A stretch of 64,000 bases of DNA from Hymenolepis diminuta (GCA_900708905.1 CAADRB010000017.1:2012251-2076250), one strand, 5' to 3'. Shown: positions 15,327 through 28,095, numbered from the stretch's first letter. Translations and numbers: made by a program. The notes: generated by a model from the sequence alone, not told the origin.

Positions 15327-16306
15327 TTATTCATGGAATTTAGCCAGTTTGAGCTCAAAATAAGAAACCAGCTTCTTCGTTTCCACCTCTTCTCTTGAGG
15401 TAAGCCCTTGTCCCATTTGATGATTCTGTAAGCTCCTGAAAAGATGAAAATCGGTTGGTGCAAAATGGGAAGAATATGGTGGGTGATGTGTGACTTCCCA
15501 GCCAAATTCTTCAACGAGATTTTTGGTTGCTCTTGAAGTGTGGAGTCTGGCATTGTCATGGTGCAGAATCTCTCCTGTTTGATTGATCAAACAAGGCTGT
15601 TTTCTGTCGTTAATTGCTTCTAAACGAGTTAGCTGCTGACAATCAACTTCAGATGTTATTATTTGATTGTCACTCATTAGTTGATAATAAACAATTCCCT
15701 TCAAATCCCACCATACACACAAAAGATTTGTTCTGGTGCAGTCCACTTCTGTGTTTGGGAGTGGAATTGGCTCTAAGCCACTGTCTTAGCCACCGTCTTT
15801 TGTGCTTAATATTGTTGTAAAGGATTCACTTCTCGGTGCTGTCAGTTATTATTCGGTCTAAAAAACGTGCCTGAAGTTCACGAGGACGCAGTGAAACACA
15901 ATACGCTGTCACACGCTGTTGCTTGTTAATTTCTGACAAATCGTGTGGGACTCATTTCTCAGCCTTTAAGACTTTGCCTTTGAGTATTTTTATTTCCCTA
16001 TATATGGTCATATGGCGGCTTACGTTAAAGGTTTTGCTCAGTTCCCTAGTAGTGCAGGTTGGGTTTTCATCAATGACAACTTGCAATTGCTCGGAATAGA
16101 ATTTTCGAGCATCCTGCTCTCAGTTTATCTTTTAGACTGAAGTCATCCTTTTTGAAACGTGAGAACCACTTCCTGCAGGTCTTTTCATTCACAAAATCAC
16201 TTCCATAAGAATCTCTGGGTATTTTTGCTACTGAAATTGCCGTATTTTCTTTATAAAATTCAAACAGTAAAATATACCTGATATGCTCTTTATTTGAAGT
16301 GTGCAT
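15327..16306 (-). pseudogene. Decayed mariner transposase
   Basis: The N-terminal part (from ATG 16306) shows the mariner helix-turn-helix region (KEHIRYILLFEF, KTCRKWFSRFKKDDFSLKD). The middle part has VPHDLSE-like and FLDRIIT-like segments, each followed or preceded by a TGA where Trp is expected. The C-terminal part reads WWDLKGIVYY, HHDNARLHTSRAT and HPPYSSHFAPTDFHLFRSLQN. Two catalytic Asp remain, separated by 34 residues. The first catalytic Asp region (normally TGDEKW) is disrupted. At least two frame changes and two stops make it non-functional. Confidence 0.9.
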
Positions 16307-16458
16307 TAGGGTTAGAAATAGTTATTAATAACAATAATTAGCACACAATCTGAAAGAAAAATAATATTTTATTAATTACCACAGATAAGCATCTAACATT
16401 GACAAGCTAAATTGAATTAATCGTGCCCTAGACACATAACACAAAAATTGGACAGAAC

Positions 16459-16474
16459 TTCTGTTACAACCTGA
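16459..16474 (-). repeat. Right terminal inverted repeat of the mariner
   Basis: Read on the minus strand it is TCAGGTTGTAACAGAA, directly inside the right TA. Confidence 0.85.
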
Positions 16475-16742
16475 TACTTAACTGCCTTATAAAGTGATTC
16501 CTTTGATCTTCCGTTTTCAATTGGTGGCATTTCGGCAACATAGCCTATTTTTTTACTTTGTTTAAGGTGAAATTGAAATATTTTTTAATACTCGTGTCTA
16601 AATGTTTACTGAATACAAAATACGATTATTTTGACCAATCATCTGTGGTCTATGCTGCTGATATTTGATTGGACGCCGAAATGTTAAACAAGGTTGTTAT
16701 GATTAGCTTTTCCCAGTGGCTCTGTGCTGATTGTCATTAGAA

Positions 16743-17999
16743 ATGAATGGAACATCCTTATATATTCACTCTGAAGATTTTCTCTGCCCGAACACTCAAG
16801 AAGAAGTCGAAGACAAAGTGTTTATTATTATTTCTATTAGTATTCTCTCTGTAATAGGAGTTCTGAGTATTATTGGTAATACACTGGTTCTATTTGTTTA
16901 CTGTCAAAGTCCTTGCATTTGTTGTGGATTTTGTTTTCCAATCTATCCTCAAAGCACTCTTAGATATCGAAAAGGTCTTCAACACAGTCAAAAAAAGCTT
17001 CTGATTGCTCTAGCAGTTGTGGATCTACTTACTGCACTTTTTGTTCTACCCAGTGATATCGGACGCAAAATTTTCACCCTTTTAAACATTCGAATATACT
17101 GTGATATTAATAATAATATTTTTATCTATGCATTGATCGACAATGCGAGAAATATTATGTTCGCTCTTGAGGGGAGTATTCTCACCTCAATCGCTATTGA
17201 CAGATTTATGGTGATCGGATGCCCTTATGTTAAGTCCATGAGGTCGAAATGGTGGACCTGTACATCTGAAACCAGTGGACTCTCCTCGGGCCAAGTATCA
17301 TGTACCGATCTACAATTCAAATCCACCCCTTCTTACGTTACAGAGGATGTCAATTTTTCTCTGGTGGTAACTTTACAAGAAGATTTCGACCCACCACGAA
17401 GGAGTGAACGATGCAGAGAATTTGTTGCGACTTCTCAATCATCTAAAAATCTTGGCCGTCAGCTAGGTGTTCTTCTGCCCATAACACTGACTACCTTAGT
17501 TGTTACATTCTTTGAGGTTTCTGTTTCCCTACTCTACATTAAACAGCACAATTCTGTGGATGGTAATCAACCGGCCGTTAAGCTGAGGTACTTTCTCAAT
17601 CGACTTTACCTCATCTCTACATTAGTTACATTTCCCCTAGTTTGTGGTCCTTATATCTGCGTCTTCTTAGCTATTCGCAGTTATGATAAGAAAAGAGCTC
17701 GATGGCATAAAGGAAGATCTAATCAACCAAAAAGGTCATTGAGAACAGCTATGACGCTTTTTATAGCTACCTTAGTTTTTTACCTCACTCTTCTTCCTGT
17801 TCTAATTTTCCATTTTGGAAATTGGACGACGGATACAGGATCCAATGCCGATTTGGCGAAAGATGCCCATATGCATCCTGGTGCTGTTTATATTCATCAT
17901 GAATTTTACTACTTCAACAATGCAGTAAATTTTTTCATCTACTCCTGGGTCTCTCCAGCTTTTCGTAGACGTCTCAAAGAACTCTGTAAGCCACATTAA
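16743..17999 (+). CDS. Rhodopsin-class (class A) orphan G-protein-coupled receptor, single exon
   Basis: Predicted 418 residues. Seven hydrophobic segments lie at about 27-53, 86-104, 125-152, 241-266, 285-311, 335-358 and 383-403. Class A marks are GN (45-46) in TM1, LAVVD (90-94) in TM2, DRF (153-155, for DRY) at the end of TM3, and NFFIY (396-400, for NPxxY) in TM7, followed by the basic helix-8-like FRRRLKELC. The N-terminus is short with a glycosylation site (NGT). I start at ATG 16743 because a TGA lies in frame just before the upstream TTG. Oddities: loop 1 is about 30 residues and Cys-rich (C54, C58, C60, C61, C64), loop 2 is about 78 residues, TM4 lacks Trp, TM6 lacks CWxP, and extracellular loop 2 has no Cys. 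It probably signals through G proteins at the plasma membrane; the ligand is unknown (peptide or amine possible). Intronless receptors of this type are common in flatworms. Confidence 0.88.
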   Translation: MNGTSLYIHSEDFLCPNTQEEVEDKVFIIISISILSVIGVLSIIGNTLVLFVYCQSPCICCGFCFPIYPQSTLRYRKGLQHSQKKLLIALAVVDLLTALFVLPSDIGRKIFTLLNIRIYCDINNNIFIYALIDNARNIMFALEGSILTSIAIDRFMVIGCPYVKSMRSKWWTCTSETSGLSSGQVSCTDLQFKSTPSYVTEDVNFSLVVTLQEDFDPPRRSERCREFVATSQSSKNLGRQLGVLLPITLTTLVVTFFEVSVSLLYIKQHNSVDGNQPAVKLRYFLNRLYLISTLVTFPLVCGPYICVFLAIRSYDKKRARWHKGRSNQPKRSLRTAMTLFIATLVFYLTLLPVLIFHFGNWTTDTGSNADLAKDAHMHPGAVYIHHEFYYFNNAVNFFIYSWVSPAFRRRLKELCKPH

Positions 18000-18168
18000 T
18001 ATTCTTTTTTGCATGCCGTAGTAAACTCTACCTCCCCTCCTGATCCATAAAACCAGTCAACTAATATTTTTATATATCACTTAAACTTTCCTATTAATAT
18101 GTATGCTGAGTAACATATCCTGTTCCAGCTATTCTGTTATATTCCATATTATCCAAAATATTTTTGCT

Positions 18169-18174
18169 ATTAAA
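18169..18174 (+). terminator. Possible poly(A) signal of the GPCR gene
   Basis: ATTAAA, 170 nt past the GPCR stop. It is a common variant signal, but such hexamers are frequent in AT-rich DNA. Confidence 0.25.
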
Positions 18175-21100
18175 ATGAGCTTTCTTGTTTAATTAATAGA
18201 AATCATTTCGAAAGTGATATAACAAATGAAGTGCCTTTATTTTCAATCGCTTATAAATTGATTTATTTTTTATATTAGATTTTTAAATTAATGAGCTGAT
18301 TTATGCCCACGATATCACTTCGCAATTTTTAAAATACGTTTTCTGCTATTTTTAAAGTAGTATGGCATTGTACATATTCATTTGAAAAATTTAATCATAC
18401 CTTTGTTTAAGTAACAATAATGGCGGCTGATTCTAAGAAAATGGTTGACTACTTAATTTAAAGATAACTATAATTTGTGTTTTCAAAAATTTCAACAAAT
18501 ATAAAATACGTTTTCAAATTTTACTTTCAAATTTGTTAAAAAATAGCGCCTGAAGATGATATTATTTAAAAGAAGCGGTGTTAACCAGAGTCAACGATAA
18601 AGGCGTCATTTATATCTGACAGAAAAAAAGCTTTTATAATATCATAATATGGTTTGCTTCAAGAATAACGTTTGCTACTATATCAATTGTCGAGAGGGAA
18701 TATAAAGCGGATTTGATACACTTGAGCGATATGAACATTTTCTAAACTCTAAAATCGTATAGTTATATTTTTGGGGAATCAGTAGGGAAACTTTTGCCTT
18801 AATTTTTGCATATTAAATGGAAGATCCGTATTCACTCAACCGTATTTCGATCAAACACCTGTCGGGACATATCCTGCTATTTAGCCTCATTCCCACATGT
18901 ATGATTTCTTTCAAGTCCCTGTTGTGATGTGTGCATGAAAAATTTTTTCCATAGGTGGCTAGTGGCCTAAATAGATTCACATTCTGCTCTTCGACTTCCT
19001 GATCCTCTCGTTGCCGTGTAAATTTTGCAATTAATGATGATCTGCTCAAAAAGGTTTAAGCTCCTTTTCAAAGGGTTTGGAAATCAAATCACAGATTTGA
19101 TCTCATTTTAAGACAATATATGTTAGAACAATTATTGGGGGACTTTAAAATTCGCGGCACTAAATCTTTTGACAATAAGAAGGTTGGACTTAAGCCATTG
19201 GTCATAATTCGCAATTTGACAATAGTTATTTTAAATGAATTCTTCTAATTGTATCTAATGAAAATTCAACGCATCTTATTAATATTCTTTTTCAAAATCC
19301 CTGAGTTTTGATAGAATACAAATAAATTTATTAGTGACCCATAAGGTGGGGGAGAGGGCCTATTTTTCGTATATTTCTTTTATTCAGTAGTCAAAGGTAA
19401 TACCAATTATTTAAATAAGAAGACATACAGATAATAAATCGTTTTAAATTAAATTATATCTAAATTTTTCTCTGATTAACAATTTAAATTTATTTAGTGA
19501 TTACAAAATTTTAGTTTCAATTTTCGAGCCCACTATTTTTAAGAAAATAGTTTTATTTTCAATACAAAACACCAGCTAGCATTTATCGTTAAATTGTGCA
19601 AAAACTGAAATTGTTGGAGATAAATTAAAACCCATGAAAAAAATTTCAAAATTTAATTTTATTTAAGAAAATTTAAGCCTAGATATTTGCAATATTTTAA
19701 CTTTATTTGCTGTACAGTTATTCCTAAAATATTGCAGAGGCTAATGTTTTGACAATTCCAAAAATTAGGGGCAAATATCATGCCATTCAAATGCCTTTTT
19801 GCTCTTCCGTAAGCACTTTTGCCGGTTTTTTGTTAATTCCTTCAAACGAAGAGGCATGACTGGTAAACATTAAAAAAATAAAGTTAAACTCATTCTCCGA
19901 ATTTGTTCCTGACTTGAAAATTTAATTTTAAATCTAATATACGCGGACATTCTATGTTCTTCATTTTATTTTATTAACAATAATTTAAACATCATCAATA
20001 AGGAATACATACAGTCACATCAACCTGCTCCTGGCCATTAGAACACTCAACTTTATCAAGTTTGAGTGACCAACCATATGTGATTAGGCCAACTACTTGT
20101 CAAATTTTGAATACTTCAAACATGAACGAATAAATCAAATCATGAAAATTGAACTTTGAAACAATTGGGTGTTACTAAGCAAAGTACACTTCTAGAAGAA
20201 AACTGACACCTCACTTCCTCTCCTCCTGGAACAGTGTGGTACAAAATTCGGTCTCATTGAGAAGGATATCAATACTGAAAATCCAATACTCGTATTTCCA
20301 TTAATTCCTGGTAGGCAGAACTGCAATATTTGTGAAATAATGCTCTCCTTGCTATTCGTTAGGGTTAACTGTTAAATAGACAATGATTTTAGTATAAATA
20401 AATCTCTCAGCTTGAAATTGTGTGGATGCAGGGGATCGGGCTCTCAGAAATAGATCAATGAAAAGTACAGTTGATGTAAATATTCAACATCTAAATAAAA
20501 CTGCAATCTGACAGCATTAAACACGACAGAAACTGACTATATGTCCTCCTCATTTGTCTAAATCGATTTTTTAATTATTAAACAAATTTATTTAAAAAAA
20601 TATTTAACACCAGCTAACACAAAACTTGTCAAAATGCTTATCATAATTCAAAAACAATGTGCAATAAGAAGTAATTTATATTCTGTTAATTCTGTACTTT
20701 GCATTAGTCCAGTTAGATTATTCGAGATTCATATCTGGTTTGATGAATGTTAGAAGGAGATCACTTATGTTTTTCATCGCACTGTGATAGTCATGAGTTG
20801 GTATTTTGTAATTTTTACAAAAGAAAACAAATAGTGGCATTCTATTGAAGCATATTACGAAAAATAGGAAAGATATACTATAAATCTCCTCTTCATTTAT
20901 GATAACAAATACGGTTTGAAGAAGGAAAATTTAATTAAAGAATTTATACTTTGATTATTGTAATTCAGTGAAAAAAAAATTGTGTTTAAAATAAAAAATG
21001 AGCTTATTTACAAAGCACACAAATGCAAATATTAAAAATCTAGAGATGTAACTGGACGGTGTGATCAATCATTCAGTGCAATCGTCTCTGACCACAACAT

Positions 21101-23114
21101 ACGTGAATCCACAAGTCTAAGGGTCAGGTACTGAATGTTGAAATCTGGAAATTGAAAAACAATACAGCAGACCTTTAACCATTATAACCATTTGAATTCA
21201 GACTTTAAATTTAGCATCATTATTGGTTTTACAAAATTATTCTTCATATTTCTGTTTTCCGTAATATGATTATTTTTTATAAATAGCGTGAAATTATCTT
21301 TTTCTGCCAGCTCTGAATATTTAGAGAGTGAAAGGTTATTATAAACTCTTAATTTGAAGGTAAGTGTATATTTCAATACCTCACTATATTTGAATAATAT
21401 TTTGGTTCTCTAATTAAAAATCTATCATATAACTATTCGCATTCAGGCAACTTCTGTTACTTGGACATAAATTAAAGTCATCTAATCAATGGACCACACC
21501 GGATGACAAGTAATAAACTCTTTCAGAATCAATCTACTAATTGCATTTAAAATTTGATGCGATATGTCAGTTGTCCTGAAGTTAAATACTCAACTGGAAC
21601 AGATAACAGCAAAGGAAATAATAGTCATGGGGTAGCATCAAAATAAGAAGAAATAAAATTAATCAAAATACAAATAGCCAAACATCAAATATTATTTGAA
21701 ATTGTCACTCAGAAAAAATTATTTTATTATAGTTGTTTAAATGTATACTAACACCGTGTATAAAGCCCCATCAAAACGGTAAGCACAATATGTACATATA
21801 TATATATATATATCAGCTTATTTGAGGCAGTATGAAAAAGTGTATATATTAAAGTGAATCATTATTATTAAATTTTGATTATTTGCGCTCTTTAGACCAA
21901 CATTTGGCTTGACATTCGAGAATTTACTAATTAACTTCAATTATGGAGAAGTAGTAATAGGAAAATATGGAAATGCAGTGCCTTCACACTATTGGATGCC
22001 TTTTTTGGAAGTCGGGTCGCTTCTTCCAATGGTGGACAGATATAGTTTATCATAAAAGGCGCTGAAAAACCGAATTTTTACACTTGGAGTTTATCGTGAC
22101 TGAACTTTAAGCTCTGCTTAAGCTCTCATAGGATCGTGCTACGCTCATTGAAGCAGCATCGTCAGTTATCCTAATTCAACAACTGGTCAATAAGCACTGA
22201 GCATTTCCGGTTATAATTTTATAATTAATTCAGAAGACGAATAGAAAAATTTGAATTTTTAAACAAGAAGTGGTAAACTATCCAATAATAGAATTTTCTA
22301 CAATCCAAATGCGAAAGCAATTAATTTTAATTTGCTGATGTTCGGTTTGCGAGTCTTATTGAATTCCCCTCGATTTCAGTTGCCCTCTCGCAGTGAAAAA
22401 TTTCAAAATGTTTCTGCATTGCCGTGTGTTTTATTAATAAACAGGCGAAATAAATAAATAATTTCACAAGAGATAGATCGGTTGGCCGAAGTCAGAAAGA
22501 TAAGAAACTTAATGTTCTTTAATTTATCATCTCATTAGGAGTATAATTCACATTGCAATACCTAATATCCCACAAAAATTTGAAATTTGTCCATGCTGAC
22601 CAGCTAATTTTATTGAATGGTTGATTATAACCCTCTAATTCTTCCTTTCCAGCCATAAGCAGATTGATCCATCTGGCGCAAACACAGCGGGGCTCCCAAG
22701 AGTTTACTCAGTGTGATAATGATGAACAATAGAATGCATAAATATCGAGTTCTGCTACTTTGAAGAGAACATTTTAAGGCTTTCTGTTGACCGTTTCAGT
22801 ATTTCGTGTCTCATTTCTAATGCTGATTAAGTTTTAAAACTTGTATACATGGAACCATTTTCTCTTCATTTCATTAAGCAATCTTGAATGAGGAATAATA
22901 ATTACATGAAGGTAGACATCCGGTAATGTAACAAATAAAAGGAGTGCATGAACAACTTCTTCTTTATCCACTAGTTGTATTCGACATAAAAGTATTTGAT
23001 CAAACTGGCCTCACGAGAATTTGAGCAGTAGTTAATACTTCTACTAATGTCTAAAATTTCATATTTTACGTACAATCAAAGAAATTTATTCATGTAATCT
23101 TTATTACATTAAAA
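18175..23114. other. Non-coding stretch downstream of the GPCR gene
   Basis: AT-rich, only short open frames, one (TA)n run. No gene or element recognised. Confidence 0.6.
21796..21813. repeat. (TA)n microsatellite
   Basis: Short uninterrupted AT run. Confidence 0.9.
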
Positions 23115-23345
23115 CTTTAAGCTGATGAAATGTTCGGGGAAAAATATTGTCTTCTCAACCGTTTGAATAAAATAACAAGATCGTGAAATGTGAATTTTGA
23201 AAATTGAACTTCCCATTAGAAAATACTCCATAACCCAAGCCCAAAGATCAAATAAAGAAAGATTCTTTGATACATTGGCTTTGCTCTCCATAACTTTTTG
23301 AGCCCTTCTCCTTGTTACTGTTGGACCCTCTGTAGTTTGACTTTC
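23115..23345 (-). repeat. Dispersed repeat family E, copy 1
   Basis: On the minus strand an ACAAGGAGAAGGGCTCAAAA block precedes TTTGATCTTTGGGCT, then a ttcaattttcaaaattcac block and GGTTGAGAAG. The same blocks recur in the same order in copies near 28.0 and 42.5 kb. The reading TRRRAQKVMESKANV is also partly preserved in copy 2. Confidence 0.55.
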
Positions 23346-23759
23346 GTTGCTTCTCACAGTCGAATTTTGTTGCATTACTGTATGCAATAATAAATAATAG
23401 AATACCATGCAGTAATGAATTACAAAATTCGAATTCTTGGGTCATACATGACATTTCTTTTCAGTCGTTTCATCAACTTCCGCAGTTTTAAGTCGTCATC
23501 TCTGCTTCGGAACAACATTTTTCGAAACTTAAGTAATTAGAAGTTGCTTTTAACCATCTTTTTATACGCTCTGCATGTGTGTGATATGCGTCTTAAAGTT
23601 AAGTAATGAAAACAGCGTTAGAGACGACTGTCATAAAGAGTCTGCGCTTGTAATGATAGAAATAAAAAATCCGTTCACATTAAATAGGCGCGTTACTTTT
23701 TAACTCGGTTAAAATTAAATAGTATGAAAACCGTGAAACATTAATAATATTTAGTAAAG

Positions 23760-23830
23760 CTTGTTGGGTCACAACTAAAGCACTTGCCTTGCGAAGCAAC
23801 TTAGCCCTGAAATGCATAAATGTAATAATC
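23760..23830 (+). repeat. Possible second tRNA-like relic
   Basis: ACTAAAGCACTTGCCTTGCG followed by aagcaacttagccctgaaatgc resembles the A-box to B-box span of a degenerate tRNA-derived repeat. There is no intact arm structure, and it is not clearly the same family as copies A-D. Confidence 0.25.
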
Positions 23831-24067
23831 GATTGCATGTGTTTTCTCGATTGGCTCGAGAATGCATATTCTACACCAGTATTCCCAGAAGAATTAATTT
23901 TTTATTTCTTTGATCAGTCAGATTATTTGAATGCGGTGTCATAAATTTGAGCCAGATGTAGCATGAAAAAATTAATGTTGATTCAAAAAAGGTTTTTGCA
24001 GTCTTCGTAGAACCCACTCTTCATTACGATCTTTCAGTGTTAAGTGTAACAGATAACACCAAACTCT

Positions 24068-24200
24068 TCATAACAATACTGAAAGACCGATCTTAGGCTT
24101 AATCTCTCGCAGAGTCATGATATTTGAAAACCTAAATCAGTGAATTGCTATAGGAAACTCTCTTGGTCAAGCTACAATGAATAAGACTTCATCTTTAATC
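24068..24200 (+). repeat. Dispersed repeat family F, copy 1
   Basis: The stretch from GATCTTAGGCTTAATCTCTC through catgatatttgaaaacc to ggtcaagctacaatgaataagacttc has a diverged parallel in hunchback-like intron 4 at 60,045-60,160. Similarity is about two thirds by eye. No coding content was recognised. Confidence 0.4.
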
Positions 24201-27200
24201 TAATAAGAAAGGTGTTCTCAAGTTTCTTACTCAAAAGGTTTCTTTTAAGCCATTGGATTTCAGAGTGTAATAAAAAGAAAACAGATCAGGACGCCAAGGA
24301 AGTTATTGGTTATTGTCCAACCGTAATTATCTCGAAGTCCTTGGACCGAATCTCCCAACACCTTCCACAAAACTATTTCCACTCTGCAACAGCTTATACA
24401 TCCACTTATCCAATAAGTATATTGTGTATTATTTATACTATTAAACGGACATATAAATACATTTGTTAATATAATCGTTTAAATGCTTTTTTCACAACTT
24501 TAAATTCTCCTGCAATTGTGAAACTTTAAGAATTTTAAGCACTATGTAGGCCCATTAATTAATTAAAGTTCTTCCAAATGGACCATAAATAGACAGTTTA
24601 TTTAAAGTAATGTTAATTATAAAAATTGGATTTATTTGAATTTACTGATTTTGAATACTTAGAAGAAATTCTCTGGAAATTGATATTTAATACAAAGCAA
24701 AGGTAACAATTGCATTAAAAATGGAAGTTATTAAACCGAAAGTGAAACCCAATAAGCAAAAATAATTTCATTTGAAGCGCATTTTGTGCTAGATATGGCA
24801 ATGTAGTTAGCTGGCATTAGCGTTTTTATTGCAAAGAGCAAATTATCAGTATCATTAAATATTTTAGTACTTGTGTGAACATAATCGTAAGGGCGAAAAA
24901 CAATGAACAATGAAATAGTTTACAAACGAGGTGGTGCAGGGTAAATACAGTCTTGCTTAAAAGTGCTAAAGAATGATTTTTCTTATAAATTATTATTTTT
25001 GTCACTCTTGATGACCTTTCAGAGGAAATCAATTTAAGAGCAATCAGTATATTTTCAGATTTTTATACTAAAAATACTGCTTAAATATATTCTGCAAATG
25101 AATTCTGAATGTCGATTTCAAAAGGAGCAGATGAATTTTCTCCACTGATTTTCTCAATGAATATACACTTACATTTAAATATATGAAGTTATTTCATAAA
25201 AAATTGGAAACTATTTTGTCTAGTTTGGAATTGATTGAACGGGTAAACGCTTTGATGTTTATTGAAAGAACCTCTCCTGAAATACGGCATGAGAGTTATT
25301 CCGAATGAAGTAGTAATTAACTACCATAAAATCAACTCTCTTTGGTGAAGGATTGAATATGTGCAATGAGTTGTGAGCCTTTAACCTTAATTTCAATAGC
25401 TAAAGAATGACAAAATAAGAGAAGCGTGTCTTATTAGTATCGTTGCCCATGACAAACACATTGAGCAAGTTTTTATCATTTGATATCATCCAGATAAAGA
25501 GAATACCAAAAAAGGGAGCCAAACTGAGGAGGCCATTTAGAGGACAAGACGATTACGGCAGGCCGTCAAGAGTCTTGCTTTATTTACATTATGGAGACTT
25601 TGATCCCACCCCACCCTCATAAGAATAATGTTCTACGGTTCACATTTAATAGGTCAATTCCCACACCCACCAATGAGATTAGGCCCACTATGTCCAAAGT
25701 TTGTTGGAGTATTTTGTTTTTGGTCTTGTCACATCAGTTTATTTTTATATATGTAGAATGGGTACCACTTATGCACTTTTCATTTTAAATTCTCCTCTAA
25801 TTCGGATTAGAAGAGTAGGTGGCAGTCCTCATTAACGGTCAGATAGCACGTATCTAGTTCATTTTAAATTAAATCATCTCCATCTTATGTGACGAATGAG
25901 ATATCAGTAGGATACCGTAATCGACCCCTAGATTCCCTAACACATTGCACCAGTTACAAACACGACCCGACAATACCACAATACAAAACGATCCAAACCA
26001 CTAAATCAACACAAGACGCATATTTTCGTATCAATAGATTGGTTTATATTACACGCCATTTACAACCATAATGTAAATAAATTCGTTCGGATAAAAGAGA
26101 ACTAAAAAAGCGGAAATCAAAAGGTGAAAAATAAAGAATCTTACATATAAGAATTATTATGGGAAAAATATCATTTTTTTATGTAGCAAATAGCTACCTT
26201 TTATTTGAATCTTCGAAATAAGTATAATTTATAGCGGGCGACAAATCAAAATAATAAGTTTATTTCTGTAAATAAAGTGACCAAAATAAGGGGATTTATA
26301 ATTAAGCGCACTCAGTTAACAAATAATTTGTCAAAATACTCATATGATCTGCATTTTAGCAAAAAGTTCACATTACATTAATTTTAATATTCAAGAAATT
26401 TCAACAGAAAATGAAATCTGTGGGAGGGAATATTTGGAAGACGTGATTTAAGCTAATTTGAACCCATTCCATTTAAAATTCTGATTATTTATCTACAGAA
26501 GTTCACATGTTAAATCTTGCTGCTTTCGAGTTGATTGTTTAACTTCAGAAGATCGACTTTAAACAGAAAGCTGGTGTGGAATACGATCTGCACTTTTTAC
26601 AACTCACTGAGATTTCCACAATACTAATCCGTTAATTGTTTAAATTTCAGTCAATTTGAGTGAAATGAGGTGAACCATTTGATATGTGAAGCAATAAACT
26701 TGGGTTAAGGTGGATTATTTTCACAGTTTTAACAGGCACCCAGCAAGAAATTTTGAGAGGTCCCAAAACTTTCAGAACATGCATCGAGTCCTATTGGTTG
26801 GAGAAGCCGTTAATAAATGGCAGATGAATGATACTTACATTAACACAAAGGAGCATGACTAAATATTACAAAGTTCTGACAGTCACGCAATGGACAATTC
26901 GCATCACGGTGACGAAATTTTGACCACTTGTCATTCTTATCACTGATGAAAAGCATGTAATAAACGTTTGCACTTGGAAAGGACAAGAAAGAAGTTATTA
27001 GTAATCAGAAGACTCTTTAGACCCCTTAATTTCCATATCTAATAATGCCTAAGCAGGTATAAATAACACGCAATTCCTCGATTTAACACACTTTTCCAAA
27101 TTCTACATATTCTGTAGCAATACAAATCAACTTCACCGTAAATTTATTACTTTTAATCTTATTCAGTAATCCAGTGAAATTGAAATAACTTTTGATCGGT

Positions 27201-27824
27201 TTAATTACATTTAAATAACAATTGTGCAAACAAAGTTATTCATAAGTTAACAGAGGTTGAGACAGTAGAAGTGCGGTTGTTCTAACACACCAAATATTTT
27301 AAAAAATGTCTAGCGTTTTTAACTTAAAAACGCAAAACTTTCAAATAAATTTAAAATTGCTTCATTTCAAACTGAATTTGGGTTGAATATTTTTCAGATT
27401 TTCAAACTGATTCAAAAAGGTTCATGGAATGCTAATTTAAAATTATTTTCTTCAAGTGACATCATTTTTAACACCCCAAGAAGGACTACATCTCAGGTAA
27501 AATATCGTTGGCTATTTTAAAGATAAAAATGATTTAATCATTGAGCAGATTTAACTTCACTGAAAACTAGGAAATAGCACAGGTCTTTGCAAAGATTCGC
27601 GAAAAGAAAATGAAATAATTCAGCACACAAAACATTTTTTATTACTCACCTTACTACAAAAATTTGTTAAAATAAGGAAGATTTAAAAAGGGTTGTTTGA
27701 CCCCATTAGGGCGATTACGTGTTACTACTGAGTATTTGTGGCTATTTTGAGAGCTAATTAGTTTATTAAAAATAAACAATTAACAATTTTCCAATTATGG
27801 GAAGCAACTGAAATCAGTCAAGAA
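24201..27824. other. Non-coding stretch
   Basis: Small open frames at 24,212-24,469, 25,591-25,788 and 25,889-26,071 lack domains and splice context. Nothing else seen. Confidence 0.55.
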
Positions 27825-28095
27825 ATGACAAGGAGGAGGGTATCAAAAGATGCGGAGAACAAAGTCAAGTTATTGAAGAGACTTAATCCATTTAATTTTG
27901 GGATTAATATCGTACTGTATTTAGTTCACTTATTACATTTAAATCACATGATTCTTCTCTTGGATTACATTAAATGGTTGTCTATGACGTCCAGCGCTTA
28001 TTGGCTGGTTTGTTAATTATGATGGTTAGTCTTTTCACTTTAATTCATATTCTTCTTTCAGTGGTTGAGAAGGCAAGATGTTCTTGCGTGATATT
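27825..28095 (+). repeat. Dispersed repeat family E, copy 2
   Basis: Begins ACAAGGAGGAGGGTATCAAA (reading TRRRVSKDAENKV) and continues through an AT-rich middle to TTCTTCTTTCAGTGGTTGAGAAGGCAA. Block order is the same as in copy 1 on the opposite strand. It shares the extra segment before GGTTGAGAAGG with copy 4. Confidence 0.5.

Larger units (their letters stand above)
15183..16474 (-). mobile_element. Full-length, inactivated mariner element (D,D34D)
   Basis: The 1292-bp element is flanked by TA at 15181-15182 and 16475-16476, the expected target duplication. Its inverted ends share TCAGGTTGTAAC and then diverge. The transposase remnant lies on the minus strand. Length, ends, target site and catalytic spacing all fit the mariner family. 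It stops about 270 bp upstream of the GPCR start codon. Confidence 0.92.

Noticed and set aside
15614..15820. Plus-strand frame inside the mariner
   Set aside because: Antisense of the transposase remnant.
16731..16742. Upstream TTG start for the GPCR
   Set aside because: Eukaryotic initiation favours the ATG at 16743, four codons later.
17802..18014. Minus-strand frame over the GPCR 3' end
   Set aside because: Shadow of the GPCR coding region.
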